A stretch of 64,000 nt of DNA from Streptomyces sp. FIT100. GTDB lineage: Bacteria; Actinomycetota; Actinomycetes; Streptomycetales; Streptomycetaceae. The notes under the pieces are model-generated. The model ran no database searches. It was not told the origin of the DNA and saw nothing but the letters and a program-made list of their open reading frames with translations. Made by a program: the position numbers and the translations under genes. The stretch covers positions 2,406,001 to 2,470,000 of the forward strand of contig NZ_CP075715.1 of assembly GCF_024584805.1 (NCBI RefSeq). Direction: 5' to 3'. Below, in pieces: positions 18,200 through 26,048 of the stretch. The stretch's first letter is position 1; each line of letters starts with the position of its first letter.

Positions 18200-18664
18200 T
18201 CAAGGCCTGTCGGCCAGGTGGTACTCGATCATCCCGTCTCGGATCCCGAACCGCGTGAATCCCGCCTTGGTCAGTACCCGGCCCGAGGCAGGGTTGCCGG
18301 GATGGTGCTTGCCTCCGAGGGATTCGAGGCCAGCGGTGGTGAAGGCGAAGGCGACGAGCTGCCGGACGGCGCTCGTCGCATAGCCCCGGCCCCAGCAGTC
18401 TTCGCGTAGGACGTAGCCCAGCCGTCCGTGCCCGCCGGGACGGCGGCCCAGTTTGACGACGCCAACCAGGTCCCCGCCGACGTCCACGCCGAGGATGTAT
18501 TGCTCGATCGGGTCGGCGGCGGGCCACTCCTGCACCCGCACCATGTACTCCTCGGCCTCCGGACCGGTCATTTCCGGGCGTCCGAGGAACGTCACGGCGG
18601 CCCCGCTGTAGACGCGGCGAATCGCCGGGGCGTCCGAGGATGTGAGCGGTCGGAGGGCGGTCAC
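18200..18664 (-). CDS. GNAT family N-acetyltransferase
   Basis: A 154-residue acetyltransferase of the RimJ/RimL type. The acetyl-CoA motif is seen in LGYVLREDCWGRGYATSAV, and LTKAGFTRFGIRDG closes the fold. It moves an acetyl group from acetyl-CoA to an unknown amine. Start: the GTG at 18664 overlaps the stop of the kinase-like gene (GTGA), so it is the last gene of a leftward operon. A longer frame from 18766 lies inside the kinase gene and reads as shadow sequence. Confidence 0.87.
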   Translation of the reverse strand: MTALRPLTSSDAPAIRRVYSGAAVTFLGRPEMTGPEAEEYMVRVQEWPAADPIEQYILGVDVGGDLVGVVKLGRRPGGHGRLGYVLREDCWGRGYATSAVRQLVAFAFTTAGLESLGGKHHPGNPASGRVLTKAGFTRFGIRDGMIEYHLADRP

Positions 18665-19554
18665 GATGCTCCGAGGAGAGCGGCCAGGTCCGCTGAGGAC
18701 GGCCGGTTCTCCGGGGAGGCGGCCAGGCACGCGCGGATGACTTCCTCGAAATGAGGGAAGGGCCATGGGCGGACGTCGTCGAGAGGGAGCGTCGTGGCCT
18801 TTGCGATGGCCTTGAGCTTGTCCTCGCGCGGGGTGCCGTCCTCATAGGAGACCGGCCGGTGTCCGGTCCAGCACCAGAACAGCGTCGCGCCCAGTCCCCA
18901 GACGTCTGCCGGCGGCTCTGCCTGGATATGAGTGTCCGGGGTGGTGGTGAGGATGGCGTCTGCGATCTCGGGGGCGGTGGTGTGGGTGAGCGCGCCCCGG
19001 TAAGGGAGGCGCGGCCCGTCGTTGGGACCGCAGGCGAGGGCGTAGTCGATGACCGCAGCGCAGCCGTTGTTCGTGATCAGAGTGTTGGTGGGCTGGACAT
19101 CGGCATGGGCCCACCCAGCGGCATGCATCCGGGCGAGACACTCAGCCCACGTCCCGGCGACACCCAGGAGCCAGGGGCGTACGGAGGGGCGGTCACCCTC
19201 GGGTCCGCGTGCCAGAGCGAACGCTCGCCACATCGGAGCGCCGTCGACCCAGCGAACCGCGAGCCACCGGCCGCCGTCCCACGAACCGGCGTCGACCCGG
19301 TAGCCGGGGTTGAGCGCGCCCGCCTCGGTGAGGCGGACGAGGTAGTCGTCCTCCTGGGCCATCTCGGCGGCCTTGTCACGTGAGGTCGCGTCGTCGGGGT
19401 TGTTCGCCTTCAACGCGACCGCACTCTTGGGGCCTTGGATCTTCCATGCCCGCGAGCCCCGTCGGTCGCTCAGGAGCCGGGTCGTGAAGGGCTCGCCGAC
19501 GTGATCCTTGAGGAGGCCGATAGCTTCACCGGGGGGAGGAAACGCTTCGCCCAT
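18661..19554 (-). CDS. Ser/Thr protein kinase-like protein
   Basis: A 297-residue Hanks-type kinase fold. Seen in order: VALK with the ATP-binding Lys (after SDRRGSRAWKIQGPKS); an acidic helix (AAEMAQEDDYLV); the catalytic loop HADVQPTN in place of HRDxKPxN, keeping the Asp and Asn; the metal Asp in VIDYALACG in place of DFG; APE; and DVWGLGATLFWCWTG. There is no transmembrane segment or sensor domain. The ATG at 19554 is preceded by GGAGAT and lies 85 bp inside the upstream gene. It may phosphorylate a cassette partner; the substrate is unknown. Confidence 0.75.
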   Translation of the reverse strand: MGEAFPPPGEAIGLLKDHVGEPFTTRLLSDRRGSRAWKIQGPKSAVALKANNPDDATSRDKAAEMAQEDDYLVRLTEAGALNPGYRVDAGSWDGGRWLAVRWVDGAPMWRAFALARGPEGDRPSVRPWLLGVAGTWAECLARMHAAGWAHADVQPTNTLITNNGCAAVIDYALACGPNDGPRLPYRGALTHTTAPEIADAILTTTPDTHIQAEPPADVWGLGATLFWCWTGHRPVSYEDGTPREDKLKAIAKATTLPLDDVRPWPFPHFEEVIRACLAASPENRPSSADLAALLGAS

Positions 19555-20168
19555 GTGCGGATCTCCGTCCAGTCGTAGGGGATGGACTCGAAGACGTCGC
19601 GGCCATCGTCGTCGGCCACGGCGAGCGCGGCGGCCAGGTCGGGGGTTGCGCGGAGGAACTTCGGGTCGCGTCGGCGGATCGCGGCTCTCACGGGGAGGAA
19701 CGAGACCGGGGCGGCCGGGATGCGTTCGCCGGCCCGCGTGTTCTCCTCCTTGCCCGCATGGAACTTGCCGAACATGATCCCCACGGGCCCGTACAGATGC
19801 TTGAGGGCCCAGTGCGGCCACCCCAGCAGGTCGCGGTGCCGGGTACAGGAGACCTCGCCCAGAATGACGATGTTCTCGCATCGAAGGAACCCGTGCGGCC
19901 GGTGGATCAGCGGCCGCAGCCACTCGGCGGCCTGTACGCCGGCATGGAAGATCTCCGCCTCCACAGCGTCCGCGCCGCCGGCGGTGCGATAGACGGTCCA
20001 GGTGGTCAGCCTCTGCTCGGCGGAGGGGGAAAGGTAGGGGCAGTGGTCCGTCATCTGCTGTACGTACCTTGCGATGTCGATGGACCGCGGCCTGGTGGTA
20101 CTGGCCTCGACGAGGCGGAGCGCCCCAGCGGTCGGCCGGGACGCTCCGTCGATGCGTGTGACGGTCAC
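19470..20168 (-). CDS. DUF6875-like protein of unknown function
   Basis: A 232-residue soluble protein. It has an N-terminal region with CPYLSPSAEQRLTTWTVY, a central IVILGEVSC and a motif-rich stretch LKHLYGPVGIMFGKFHAGKEEN followed by SFLPVRAAIRRRDPKF. I recall this pattern from proteins labelled DUF6875; the match is by eye and no reaction is known for them. The GTG start at 20168 overlaps the stop of the upstream 132-residue gene (GTGA). The 3' end overlaps the kinase-like gene by 85 bp. Confidence 0.6.
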   Translation of the reverse strand: MTVTRIDGASRPTAGALRLVEASTTRPRSIDIARYVQQMTDHCPYLSPSAEQRLTTWTVYRTAGGADAVEAEIFHAGVQAAEWLRPLIHRPHGFLRCENIVILGEVSCTRHRDLLGWPHWALKHLYGPVGIMFGKFHAGKEENTRAGERIPAAPVSFLPVRAAIRRRDPKFLRATPDLAAALAVADDDGRDVFESIPYDWTEIRTWAKRFLPPVKLSASSRITSASPSRPGS

Positions 20169-20563
20169 CGGCTGCCCGGTGCGACGTCGTCGCCGTCCCC
20201 AGTGGTGGGGCCGCAGTCCCACTCGGCTACGACCTTGCCGGTCTCCTTGTAGCGGGCGAGCGCGGCCTCGTCGAGGTCGCCCTTCTCGTCGGTGAACCAG
20301 ATCTCCGACAGCGGCCCGTACGCTTGCTCATACGCGGTCACCCAGCCGATCGGGCCGGTTCCGTTCATCTCGCGGTGCCCCAGGACAGCCCCGGCGTGCT
20401 CGGTGCTGAACGCTGCGTACTCGGGGGTGGCGAGCACTTGGTGCCACTCGGCGTCCACGGCCCGCGAGAACATTTCGGCCGGACCCCCGCCGCTCTTGAA
20501 CCGCTGCCCGGCGATGGCCAGGAAGCGGCCGAGCTCACGGAGTTTGATCGCGGTGGTGTTCAT
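20165..20563 (-). CDS. Hypothetical 132-residue protein
   Basis: No family was recognised. The N-terminus is a basic amphipathic helix (KLRELGRFLAIAGQRFK). The middle is aromatic and acidic (VDAEWHQVLATPEYAAF, YEQAYGPLSEIWFTDEKGDLDE), and the tail is Gly/Asp-rich. GAGAGGAGC lies just before the ATG. It is the first gene of the coupled run with the DUF6875-like, kinase-like and GNAT genes. No signal peptide or membrane segment. Confidence 0.7.
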   Translation of the reverse strand: MNTTAIKLRELGRFLAIAGQRFKSGGGPAEMFSRAVDAEWHQVLATPEYAAFSTEHAGAVLGHREMNGTGPIGWVTAYEQAYGPLSEIWFTDEKGDLDEAALARYKETGKVVAEWDCGPTTGDGDDVAPGSR

Positions 20564-20624
20564 GGTGCTCCTCTCAACGGTCTTTCGAGTGCTGCTTGGT
20601 GATGCATCCGCCCGCGGTCGGTCA

Positions 20625-20765
20625 TTACGCGTGCGGGACGGAAATCCGTGGGTCCGTCAGGCCTGCAACGACGGCCAGCGCGACCACGGCCGTGGCGACG
20701 GCGACGTACGCCAGGACAGCGAGCTGCCGGCGCCATCCGGGCCAGAGGCGTAACCGGGTCGTCAC
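20625..20765 (-). CDS. 46-residue single-span membrane protein
   Basis: A very short gene with a basic N-terminus (VTTRLRLWPGWRRQ) followed by one strongly hydrophobic span (LAVLAYVAVATAVVALAVVAG). The GTG start overlaps the stop of the 67-residue gene (GTGA), which together with tight coupling supports it. Function unknown. Size and shape resemble a membrane toxin or an anchor peptide, but nothing shows either. Confidence 0.5.
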   Translation of the reverse strand: MTTRLRLWPGWRRQLAVLAYVAVATAVVALAVVAGLTDPRISVPHA

Positions 20766-20965
20766 CGCACGAGCTGGATATTGTCGGCCGCGGCCGTCCA
20801 CTCGACGCCGCTCTCGGGCCGGATGTGCGCGATCCGGACCGTGCCGTGGCTGTGGCGCTCGTGCGTGACGGCGACGAGCACACCCTCCCCGCGTGAGGCG
20901 ATGTCGCGGACGTTCGTGTTCAGGAGCGGGTGCTGCTCGTAGCCGTCGGGCCCGACCGGGTTCAC
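20762..20965 (-). CDS. Hypothetical 67-residue protein
   Basis: A small acidic, beta-rich protein (GVLVAVTHERHSHGTVRIAHIRPE) that ends IQLVR. The GTG start at 20965 has GGAGAGGGAGAC directly upstream and forms a GTGA overlap with the 55-residue gene before it. The longer frame upstream is the antisense-like shadow of that gene. No domain was recognised. Confidence 0.6.
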   Translation of the reverse strand: MNPVGPDGYEQHPLLNTNVRDIASRGEGVLVAVTHERHSHGTVRIAHIRPESGVEWTAAADNIQLVR

Positions 20966-21129
20966 GTCTCCCTCTCCTGCCGGGCCTCGACGCGGCGCAT
21001 GAACTTCTCCCAGCCGTCGGCCGCCCGTATCCGCAGAGCCCGGCTCGGAGCACCCGGCTGGGGCTCCGGCGGCGTGTACGTACGGCCGCTGGCGCCAGGG
21101 TTCCTGCGGGGCAGTTCGGAGGTCGTCAC
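20962..21129 (-). CDS. Hypothetical 55-residue protein, first gene of the leftward cassette
   Basis: A short reading frame that begins VTTSELPRRNPGASGRTY and ends in a charged helix EKFMRRVEARQERET. GAGAGGAG stands 7 bases before the GTG. Its stop overlaps the next gene's GTG. It heads the run facing the XRE regulator. The charged C-terminal helix could bind a partner; nothing more can be said. Confidence 0.55.
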   Translation of the reverse strand: MTTSELPRRNPGASGRTYTPPEPQPGAPSRALRIRAADGWEKFMRRVEARQERET

Positions 21130-21355
21130 GCGGTAACTCCTCTCGGACGGGGCAGCAGCGGGCCGCAGTTCGGACGGGGGACGCGGCGCGGCCCACTGCC
21201 TCGGGAAGCCGCCCGGAGGGTCCTTCCACCTCCGAGTGGCGTGTGACCAGTGAACGACGATCCGTTACCGTCTCCCAGAGCGGACTCCGCGCATCGCCCA
21301 GGCGCTTTCCGCGCACCGGGTGTTGCGAGTGGGGGCCCTTCGTGAGGGGAGACCA

Positions 21356-22609
21356 ATGGCGTTAAGGCGTAGGCGTTTTGCCGAGCGGCGGTCGGTACAG
21401 GGTTACTCTCAGGAGGAATTCGCCGAAGCGCTCACGGTGGCAGCGTCCACCGTGATCCGTTGGGAGGGCGGCCGTGCCACACCACAGCCACACCAACGCC
21501 CCAAGATTGCCAGCCTGTTAGGAGTCACTCTCTCCGAGCTGGAAGGGCTTCTCTTCGAACAAAAATCAATCGAAACGACCGTGCCTCCTGACACCCCACC
21601 CCTTCTCCACGGTGATGATGAGGATATGAAGCGCCGCGATGTCTTGGGCCTCCTCGCCATCACGGGCGCGCTGGTCACCCTGACCGGTTCGGACGGGGTC
21701 CCCCGAGGACACACGGCGACGGCGCTCCTGGAGACAGGGGAGGATCTGCACCGCAGCCTGTGGCAGGTCTTCACCCTCTCGGACTCCAAGCAGACCGCCT
21801 TCCAGGCGGTCCGCAAGCAGCTCGACGTCCTGACGAAAGGCCTGGCCGAGGCACGCACCGCAGCGGACCGGGCCCGGCTGTGCACGATGGCGGCCGACCT
21901 CTACCAACTCGCCGGCGAACTCTTCTTCGATGCCAACCGGTACACCGACGCCGCTCAGTGCTACACGCTGGCAGCCAACGCTGCCCATGCCGGTGGTGAC
22001 GACGACCTCTGGGCCTGTGCCATGACCCGCCATGCCTATGTCGAGCTGTACGCACGCCGCGCGCCCGCTGCCCAGCCGCTGCTGGCGGCGGCCTCCCAGA
22101 TCGCCCGACGGGGCGACAGTGCACTGTCCACCCGCCACTGGGTCGCCGCCGTCCATGCAGAGGCGTACGCGGCTTTGGGCGACATCGACGCCTGCACTCG
22201 GGCCCTCGACGAAGCCGAGAAGGTGCACTCCCTCGACGACCACTCCCACAACGGCGGCTGGCTCCGCTTCGACGGCTCTCGCCTCGCCGAGGAACGAGGA
22301 GCCTGCTACCTCCAACTCGGCCGTCCCGACCTTGCGGAAGACGCCCTCACCGCAGCCCTTGCCCAGCCTCTGTCGTTGCGTCGCCGTGCCGCTGTGCTGA
22401 GCGACCTCGCCGTGGTCGGGGTCCACCGGCGCGACGTCGACCAGGTCGTGCAGTACGCGGAGGCCGCGATCGGCCTGGCCAGCCAGTCGAACTCTGGATT
22501 CATCGGCAAGAAGTTGGACGGACTCCGAGGGCGTCTTGCCCCGCTTATGTCCGATGGTCGAGTCTCGAATCTGGATCATCGAATCGCGGCGCTTTCGCGT
22601 ACCGCATGA
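21356..22609 (+). CDS. XRE-family HTH regulator with TPR-like C-terminus
   Basis: A 417-residue cytoplasmic DNA-binding protein. The HTH (about residues 5-65) reads RRSVQGYSQEEFAEALTVAA then TVIRWEGGRATP. Residues about 85-110 hold MKRRDVLGLLAITGALVTLTG, a hydrophobic segment common in this family. The rest is a TPR-type helical repeat region (ADLYQLAGELFFDANRYTDA, ERGACYLQLGRPDLAEDAL). GAGGGGA precedes the ATG; an earlier start at 21320 has no ribosome site. It probably controls the divergent cassette across the 226-bp gap and may sense a peptide or small ligand. Confidence 0.88.
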   Translation: MALRRRRFAERRSVQGYSQEEFAEALTVAASTVIRWEGGRATPQPHQRPKIASLLGVTLSELEGLLFEQKSIETTVPPDTPPLLHGDDEDMKRRDVLGLLAITGALVTLTGSDGVPRGHTATALLETGEDLHRSLWQVFTLSDSKQTAFQAVRKQLDVLTKGLAEARTAADRARLCTMAADLYQLAGELFFDANRYTDAAQCYTLAANAAHAGGDDDLWACAMTRHAYVELYARRAPAAQPLLAAASQIARRGDSALSTRHWVAAVHAEAYAALGDIDACTRALDEAEKVHSLDDHSHNGGWLRFDGSRLAEERGACYLQLGRPDLAEDALTAALAQPLSLRRRAAVLSDLAVVGVHRRDVDQVVQYAEAAIGLASQSNSGFIGKKLDGLRGRLAPLMSDGRVSNLDHRIAALSRTA

Positions 22610-22625
22610 CGAGAGGGACACGTGC

Positions 22626-22979
22626 ATGAGTGACGGTCGGATTTTCCGCGAGGCGTGGATCGCTGGTGTGACCAAGCACTACCCCGGTGAACCGAAGCCC
22701 GGCTACGTCACGCCATGGGACGAGACGCCCGAGTGGGAGCGCGAGGCTGCCGCGGCCGTGTACGGACAGGTGCGCGACTTCATCAAGATCAGCGAAGGGT
22801 ACGCCACGCGGCTCACCCGCGAGCAGAAGGGCCGCTTCGTCGCGATCTGCTGGACCGCCCAGATGTTCAGGTACTTCAAGGATCCGAAGCCCGGATACGT
22901 TGCCGACTGGGTCGATCTCCCCGCCTGGCAGCAGGAGACGGACTCGGACATCTTCGATCGCATCGAGCAGACCGTCTGA
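22626..22979 (+). CDS. Hypothetical 117-residue protein with internal duplication
   Basis: A soluble tryptophan- and acid-rich protein built of two similar segments, about residues 19-55 (PGEPKPGYVTPWDETPEW...) and 83-117 (FKDPKPGYVADWVDLPAW...). Each has KPGYV, a Trp 3 residues later, a Pro-x-Trp and then an acidic helix. It lies 16 bp after the XRE regulator, so the two form an operon. No family was recognised. The repeat could be a peptide-binding or dimerising unit. Confidence 0.7.
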   Translation: MSDGRIFREAWIAGVTKHYPGEPKPGYVTPWDETPEWEREAAAAVYGQVRDFIKISEGYATRLTREQKGRFVAICWTAQMFRYFKDPKPGYVADWVDLPAWQQETDSDIFDRIEQTV

Positions 22980-22996
22980 ACCCCGAGAGCGACGAA

Positions 22997-23027
22997 GCCC
23001 CCTGTCCGGACCGCTCCGGGCGGGGGC
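22997..23027. terminator. Interrupted GC-rich hairpin after the XRE operon
   Basis: GCCCCC and CCGGA pair with TCCGG and GGGGGC around a 4-base loop, 18 bp after the stop of the 117-residue gene. The rest of the gap to 23227 shows no gene. Confidence 0.65.
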
Positions 23028-23227
23028 ATCTCCTTACGTAGCCGTCAAGGTAGCCACGGAAGCACCCTCCCTGCGCGTTGTGCAGGTCATAGCGGTGTTG
23101 CGACTCTCTCCGGCGTACTCGGGCGGCTCCGACAACACCGCGAGGCGCCGCACCGGACACTGCGAGCCGGTGAACCTTCCGGTCACGGCACCGGGGGAGG
23201 TGCCCCGTCGGCCGCGCCCCTGCCGCC

Positions 23228-24010
23228 CTACGCCGACCACTGGTCGAACGCAAGCTTCGCGACCAGCGAGAACACAACGACGAGGAGCACGCCGCGGACG
23301 AACTCCGCGCCCTTGCGCAGCGCCATCCGTGCCCCGAACATGCCGCCCGCGAGGTTGAAGACGGCCATCAGAGCGGCCAGTTGCCACAGGACGGTGCCCT
23401 GGTGGGCGAAGATCGCGAGGGCGCCCGCGTTGGTGCAGACGTTGACGATCTTGGCGGTGGCGGAGGCCGTGACCAGGTCGAGGTGGAGCACCGCGGTGAG
23501 CGCGAGAACGAGGAAGGTGCCGGTGCCGGGGCCGAAGAGGCCGTCGTAGAAGCCGATCCCGCCGCCGACGAGCACGATCGCGGCGATGACGCGGGTGCGG
23601 GTGGCGGTGCGGCGGCCGTCCTGGGCGGCGCCGAAGGAGGGGCGCAGCATCACGAACGCGGCGACGCCCAGCAGCACCACCATGATCACGGGGCGGAGCA
23701 CCTCGCTGCTGATGCCGGCGGCGAAGAACGCGCCGGCCATGGAACCCGCGAGGGCGGTGAGCCCGATCCGCACGGCCGTCCCCACCTGGACGGGGGCCTT
23801 GCGGACGTACGTCACGGCCGCGCCCGACGTGCCGACGATGGCGACCGCCTTGTTGGTGCCGAGGATGTGGGCGGCGGGTACGTGCGGCATCCCGAGGAGC
23901 AGCGCCGGCAGGAGGAGCAGCCCGCCGCCTCCCACCACCGCGTCGATCCAGCCGGCCGCGGCCGCGGCGAGGCAGAGAAGAACGAGCGTGGTCAGCGATA
24001 TGTCGGGCAT
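23228..24010 (-). CDS. TSUP-family (TauE/SafE) sulfite/sulfonate exporter-like permease
   Basis: A 260-residue polytopic protein with about 7-8 membrane spans. Typical TSUP motifs are GGGGLLLLPALLL with AAHILGTNKAVAIVGT in the first half, and IGFYDGLFGPGTGTFL with ATAKIVN in the second. Family members move sulfite, sulfoacetate or related anions across the cytoplasmic membrane. The substrate is unknown here. ATG start. It stands alone between the cassette and a small exported protein. Confidence 0.9.
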   Translation of the reverse strand: MPDISLTTLVLLCLAAAAAGWIDAVVGGGGLLLLPALLLGMPHVPAAHILGTNKAVAIVGTSGAAVTYVRKAPVQVGTAVRIGLTALAGSMAGAFFAAGISSEVLRPVIMVVLLGVAAFVMLRPSFGAAQDGRRTATRTRVIAAIVLVGGGIGFYDGLFGPGTGTFLVLALTAVLHLDLVTASATAKIVNVCTNAGALAIFAHQGTVLWQLAALMAVFNLAGGMFGARMALRKGAEFVRGVLLVVVFSLVAKLAFDQWSA

Positions 24011-24047
24011 GGCCGCGACCCTACGAATCAGATGCGTGTGCCGTCCA

Positions 24048-24248
24048 TCATTCTCGGGAGAGTTGAGCTACGTCTGAGGTTCCACCGGTGGGTATCCGGT
24101 CAGGGGCGGGCGGCGCGGCCGGCACGCCCGCCACGGCGAGCACGGTGGCGGTGAGCGCGCTGGCGCCGGCAAGGGTGAGGGCGAGGCCGCGTCGGGCGGC
24201 TTCGCCGGTGAGGCGGGTGGGGCGGGCGGGTCTGCGGTGGCGTGCCAT
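24048..24248 (-). CDS. Small exported or membrane protein, doubtful
   Basis: A 66-residue frame with a basic start and a hydrophobic span (about residues 20-45, LALTLAGASALTATVLAVAGVPAA), ending in a short polar tail. It looks like a signal peptide or anchor. The GAGGAG lies about 10 bases before the ATG. It precedes the TSUP gene on the same strand by 37 bp. It could be a chance frame in GC-rich DNA. Confidence 0.35.
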   Translation of the reverse strand: MARHRRPARPTRLTGEAARRGLALTLAGASALTATVLAVAGVPAAPPAPDRIPTGGTSDVAQLSRE

Positions 24249-24419
24249 GCGGCGCGGGCTCCTCGGACGACAGGGAGGACAGGAGGGGCGGGAGGGGCGG
24301 GGAAGGCGGGAAGACGGGGAGGCGGAGAGGCGGGGAGGCGGAGAGGCGGGGAACGGAACGCAGCGGCCGGAAGCGGATGGGAGCAGCTCGGCAGGCCCCC
24401 GGGGGGTAACGGCGGGGCG

Positions 24420-25823
24420 TCAGGCGAAGGTGAAGCATTCGGTGTGGATCCGCGCCTCCGGCACCCCCGCGCGCTGCAGCGCCGCGGTCGCGGCGGCCGT
24501 CATGCCGGGCGGCCCGCACAGGTACACGTCGTGGTCGGCGAGGTCGGGCACCAGGTCGCGCAGCGCCTGTGGGGACAGCGGATCGTAGGCCGCGTCCGAC
24601 GGGCCGAGGAGATAGTGCAGCGCGGCGCCGCGGGCCCGGGCGATCTCCTCCAGTTCGGAGCGCAGCACGAGCTGGGCGGCGTTTCCGGCGCGGTAGAGGA
24701 GGGTGAGCTCGCCGGGGCCGCCGGGCAGGGTTTCGAAGAGGGAGCGCATCGGGGTGATCCCGACGCCGCCGGCGAGCAGCAGGACCCTGCGCCGGGTGCG
24801 GCGGTGCGCGGTGAGCGCCCCGAAGGGCCCCGTGGCGATGACCCGGGTGCCCGGGCGGAGCCGGCGCATCCGCCGGGTGTGGTCTCCGACGGTCTTGACG
24901 GTGATGCGCAGGGTGTCGTCGCGGACGGGCGCGGACAGCGAGAACGGCAGGGCCGTGTGCCACAGCCTGCGCCGCAGGAACCGCCAGCGGAAGAACTGGC
25001 CCGCCTCGGCGCCGAGTTCACCCAGGCCGGTGCCCTTGATGACCACGGAGATGACGTCGGGCGACTCCCTGTGGACCTCGGCGACGCGCAGCCCGTGCCG
25101 CAGCGCCTGCCGTACGGGGACGACGGCCCGGTACCAGAGCAGCAGCACGGCCACGCTCGTGTGGAGCAGCGCCCACACCCACACGGCGAGGGCACTGCCC
25201 GCGATGTCGGGCCCGGCCAGCTGGTGGGCGAAGGCGAGGGCCGCGGCGAGATAGGTGAGCAGGTGCACCGCCCGCCAGGTCTCATGACGTATCCGGCGGC
25301 GTACGGCGCGGGCGGACACGGCGCCGACCGCGATCAGCAGGGCGGTGCCGGCGGTGGCGGCGGCGATGGCGCCGTAGCCGAGGAGACCCGCGCCGGCGGA
25401 GAGCAGGTCGGTGCCCGTGTGGGCGGCGTATCCGCACAGGGCGAGCAAGGCGTGCCCGAGGCACAGGCAGAGGACGTGCCGCCCGCCGCGGGCGTGCCAC
25501 CGGGCGAGCCGGTCGGCGCCGACGCCGTGCTCGATCGCGGGCACCCGGGCCATCAGCAGCAGCATGACGAGGACGCCGTATCCGGCGAGGAGCCCGGTGA
25601 TGTGCGCGGCGGTGGCGAAGAGCGCGTCCAGCCGGGCCGAGGGCTCGACCTGCACGGCCCACAGCAGGACGACCGCGGCGGCGCCGGCCGCGAGGGCGTC
25701 CCTGAGGGCACGGGGCGAGATCTGCGGGGGCGGCGGCGCGGTGGCAGGGGTGCGCCCGGTGGGCGCAGCGGGGGCGGGGGTGCGCATGGTGGGGGTGCGC
25801 GGTGCGGTGGCCTCGATCGTCAC
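24420..25823 (-). CDS. Ferric-reductase-like transmembrane flavocytochrome oxidoreductase
   Basis: A 467-residue protein. After a Pro/Thr-rich N-terminus there are about six membrane helices with His residues fit to bind haem (LCLGHALLALCGYAAHTG, AVHLLTYLAAALAFAHQ). The cytosolic C-terminal half is a ferredoxin-NADP reductase domain: LPFSLSAPVRDD for FAD, GPFGAL, GGVGITPMRSLFE and YLCGPPGMT for NAD(P)H. Such proteins move electrons from NAD(P)H across the membrane to ferric iron or another acceptor. The usual partners (FMN-binding protein, ApbE) are absent here. Confidence 0.88.
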   Translation of the reverse strand: MTIEATAPRTPTMRTPAPAAPTGRTPATAPPPPQISPRALRDALAAGAAAVVLLWAVQVEPSARLDALFATAAHITGLLAGYGVLVMLLLMARVPAIEHGVGADRLARWHARGGRHVLCLCLGHALLALCGYAAHTGTDLLSAGAGLLGYGAIAAATAGTALLIAVGAVSARAVRRRIRHETWRAVHLLTYLAAALAFAHQLAGPDIAGSALAVWVWALLHTSVAVLLLWYRAVVPVRQALRHGLRVAEVHRESPDVISVVIKGTGLGELGAEAGQFFRWRFLRRRLWHTALPFSLSAPVRDDTLRITVKTVGDHTRRMRRLRPGTRVIATGPFGALTAHRRTRRRVLLLAGGVGITPMRSLFETLPGGPGELTLLYRAGNAAQLVLRSELEEIARARGAALHYLLGPSDAAYDPLSPQALRDLVPDLADHDVYLCGPPGMTAAATAALQRAGVPEARIHTECFTFA

Positions 25824-25988
25824 GGCCCCAACCTAGGGCCGCGGCGGGAGGAAAAGGGGCTGGTCAGCGGCGTACGGGAGATCCTTAAGGCGCCCTTGAG
25901 GAAGCGCTGACCACGGATTAAGCCAGTGGCTGGAACGCCGGAGCGCGGACTGCCCTCACAGGCGGGGCGGGGGCGTGCTGAGGGCAGT

Positions 25989-26026
25989 GTTCCGCGGGGG
26001 AAACGACCGGGATGCCGCCGGGTAAC
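25989..26026. promoter_or_regulatory. Candidate GlnR operator before the nitrite reductase operon
   Basis: The minus strand reads GTTAC-n6-GCATC-n6-GTTTC-n6-GGAAC, which follows the a1-b1-a2-b2 layout of GlnR sites. It ends 22 bp before the start codon, almost the same position as the site before nasA. The bases between site and ATG are also alike in the two promoters (CAGGCTG close to the ATG). GlnR binding is inferred. Confidence 0.6.
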
Positions 26027-26048
26027 AGCGGCGCCGCAGGCTGTGTCC

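Noticed and set aside
18751..19383. Plus-strand 210-codon frame opposite the kinase-like gene
   Set aside because: Antisense to a gene with ordered kinase motifs; no domain of its own.
23032..23227. Possible small RNA or riboswitch before the TSUP gene end
   Set aside because: It lies between two 3' ends, no conserved riboswitch core was seen, and only the terminator at 22997 is clear.
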